A DNA stretch of 5,676 bases from Pseudomonadota bacterium (GTDB lineage Bacteria > Myxococcota > Polyangia > Polyangiales > Polyangiaceae), in NCBI GenBank assembly GCA_023419055.1, contig JAEZYO010000567.1, forward strand, positions 1 through 5,676, read 5' to 3'. Shown in pieces: positions 5,069 through 5,676 of this stretch. Position 1 is the stretch's first letter; each line of letters starts with the position of its first letter. Position numbers and translations under genes: made by a program. A model generated the notes under the pieces. The model saw only the letters and a list, made by a program, of their open reading frames with translations. It had not been told where the DNA came from and ran no database searches.

Positions 5069-5277
5069 GTGACCGTTGCGATCAGCCTCGACGAATGCCT
5101 TCCCGGTGCGGCCGGGGCCGCTCTGTCTGCGTGCTAACGCTATCACTCGCGAGGCTCGACCAGTGTGGATCGCTCGCGACCAGCGCAGAGCGTGTTCGAT
5201 CGGAAACGCGTGTCGCTAGTATCCGCGAGCCCAAGGGGTCGATATGCCCGACCGTCGTGCAGGGCCGGGCGCTTGAC

Positions 5278-5283
5278 GAGGTG
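5278..5283 (+). promoter_or_regulatory. Ribosome binding site of the lipoprotein gene
   Basis: GAGGTG lies 6 nt before the ATG at 5290 and matches the anti-Shine-Dalgarno sequence well, fixing the start. Further upstream TAGTAT (5217-5222) is a possible -10, but no good -35 accompanies it. Confidence 0.65.
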
Positions 5284-5289
5284 TGTTCC

Positions 5290-5676
5290 ATGCGAAATGT
5301 CCATTCTCGATCGCTGTTCTTCATTCCGTCCGTGCTCGCGCTCGTCGCGTTCGTGAGCTGCTCCGACGACTCCGAGCCGAGCGACTCCGGCAACTCCTCG
5401 GGACCGGGCGGCACCGACGGCGGAAGCGCTAGCGGCGGAACCGCGGGCTCGAGCGGCACCGACGGCGGTAGCGCCGGCAACGGCGGAACGGCTGGCAAGG
5501 CGAGCGGCGGAACCGCAGGCTCGAGCGGCGGAACCGCGGGCTCGAGCGGCACCGACGGCGGTAGCGCCGGCGCCGGCCAGGGCGAAGGCGGCGGCGACGA
5601 CGGCGCCGCGGGCGCGCCGGAACCGAACTGCGAGTTACCCTTTCCCGCCGGGGGAGGTGGGCAGGGTGGTGGGGGT
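5290..5676 (+). CDS. Putative lipoprotein with Gly/Ser/Thr-rich repetitive linker, N-terminal part
   Basis: The first 129 residues of a protein that continues past the window. A lipoprotein signal peptide is clear: basic start (MRNVHSRS), hydrophobic core (LFFIPSVLALVAFVS, 9-23) and a candidate lipidated Cys24. The lipobox FVSC lacks the usual Leu at -3. Ser follows the cysteine, compatible with outer-membrane or surface delivery. Residues 25-109 are low complexity, built from Gly, Ser, Thr, Ala and Asp in units such as SGGTAGS and SGTDGGSAG. This is the flexible tether commonly seen in cell-surface lipoproteins of Polyangia. A possible start of the folded part (PEPNCELPFPA, with Cys114) is followed by another pure glycine/glutamine run at the edge. 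The start is fixed by the ribosome site at 5278-5283. The mature domain is outside the window, so function cannot be assigned. It diverges from tetR, but the perfect tetR palindrome is over 240 bp away. Confidence 0.8.
   Translation, partial: MRNVHSRSLFFIPSVLALVAFVSCSDDSEPSDSGNSSGPGGTDGGSASGGTAGSSGTDGGSAGNGGTAGKASGGTAGSSGGTAGSSGTDGGSAGAGQGEGGGDDGAAGAPEPNCELPFPAGGGGQGGGG
5431..5571 (+). repeat. Perfect 48-bp direct repeat in the lipoprotein linker
   Basis: Bases 5431-5478 recur exactly at 5524-5571, 93 bp downstream, coding for SGGTAGSSGTDGGSAG both times. Between them a related 21-bp unit (5503-5523) is repeated in tandem at 5524-5544 with one base difference. All copies stay in frame. Identity at the wobble positions points to recent duplication or gene conversion rather than selection for amino-acid composition alone. 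Confidence 0.85.
5650..5675 (+). other. G-quadruplex-type motif at the end of the window
   Basis: Four runs of three or more G (5650-5654, 5659-5661, 5664-5666, 5671-5675) are separated by loops of 4, 2 and 4 bases on the coding strand, meeting the standard G3+N1-7 pattern. It encodes glycines within the lipoprotein, so it may reflect only coding bias; folding is not shown. Confidence 0.45.

Noticed and set aside
5082..5552. Minus-strand open frame with Pro/Leu/Val repeats (VPPLEPA type).
   Set aside because: It is the complement of the lipoprotein linker repeats; the plus strand has a signal peptide and ribosome site, the minus frame has neither.

Overview
The window is high-GC chromosomal DNA with strongly GC-biased third codon positions. 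It looks like a Myxococcota genome, probably Polyangia. The basis is the style of the PdxA N-terminus, the orphan OmpR-type regulator and the lipoprotein with a long Gly/Ser/Thr-rich linker; this is inference from resemblance, not a database match. There is no rRNA, tRNA, CRISPR array, insertion sequence or integrase. No gene-free stretch exceeds 300 bases; the longest, 5030-5289, is the divergent tetR/lipoprotein promoter region.

Left part (1-1269). The first 45 codons of pdxA (vitamin B6 synthesis) run leftwards off the window. Diverging from it is a two-gene toxin-antitoxin operon of HigBA type with a 4-base ATGA overlap. The toxin is unusual: the N- and C-terminal parts of a RelE/HigB-like fold are separated by about 140 residues of mainly helical sequence. 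An 8-bp-arm inverted repeat between pdxA and the toxin overlaps apparent promoters on both strands.

Middle part (1284-3818), all on the minus strand. In transcription order: tldD (metalloprotease subunit), an overlapping OmpR/PhoB-type regulator whose receiver domain has lost its phosphorylation residues, a strong hairpin at that gene's stop codon, and a 72-residue protein resembling the Acb2/Tad1 hairpin domain known from phage cyclic-nucleotide sponges. This last gene converges on the toxin-antitoxin operon with only 14 bp between them.

Right part (3884-5676). A TetR repressor gene and a DUF4188 gene form a small regulatory module: a perfect 15-bp palindrome lies at the tetR start and a 13/15 copy lies upstream of DUF4188, so one repressor probably controls both. 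Diverging rightwards is the start of a secreted lipoprotein with a repetitive Gly/Ser/Thr linker, cut by the window edge.

The genes do not form one obvious pathway. The most notable items are the insertion-bearing toxin, the chromosomal Acb2/Tad1-like protein beside it, the phosphorylation-dead regulator and the paired TetR operators.
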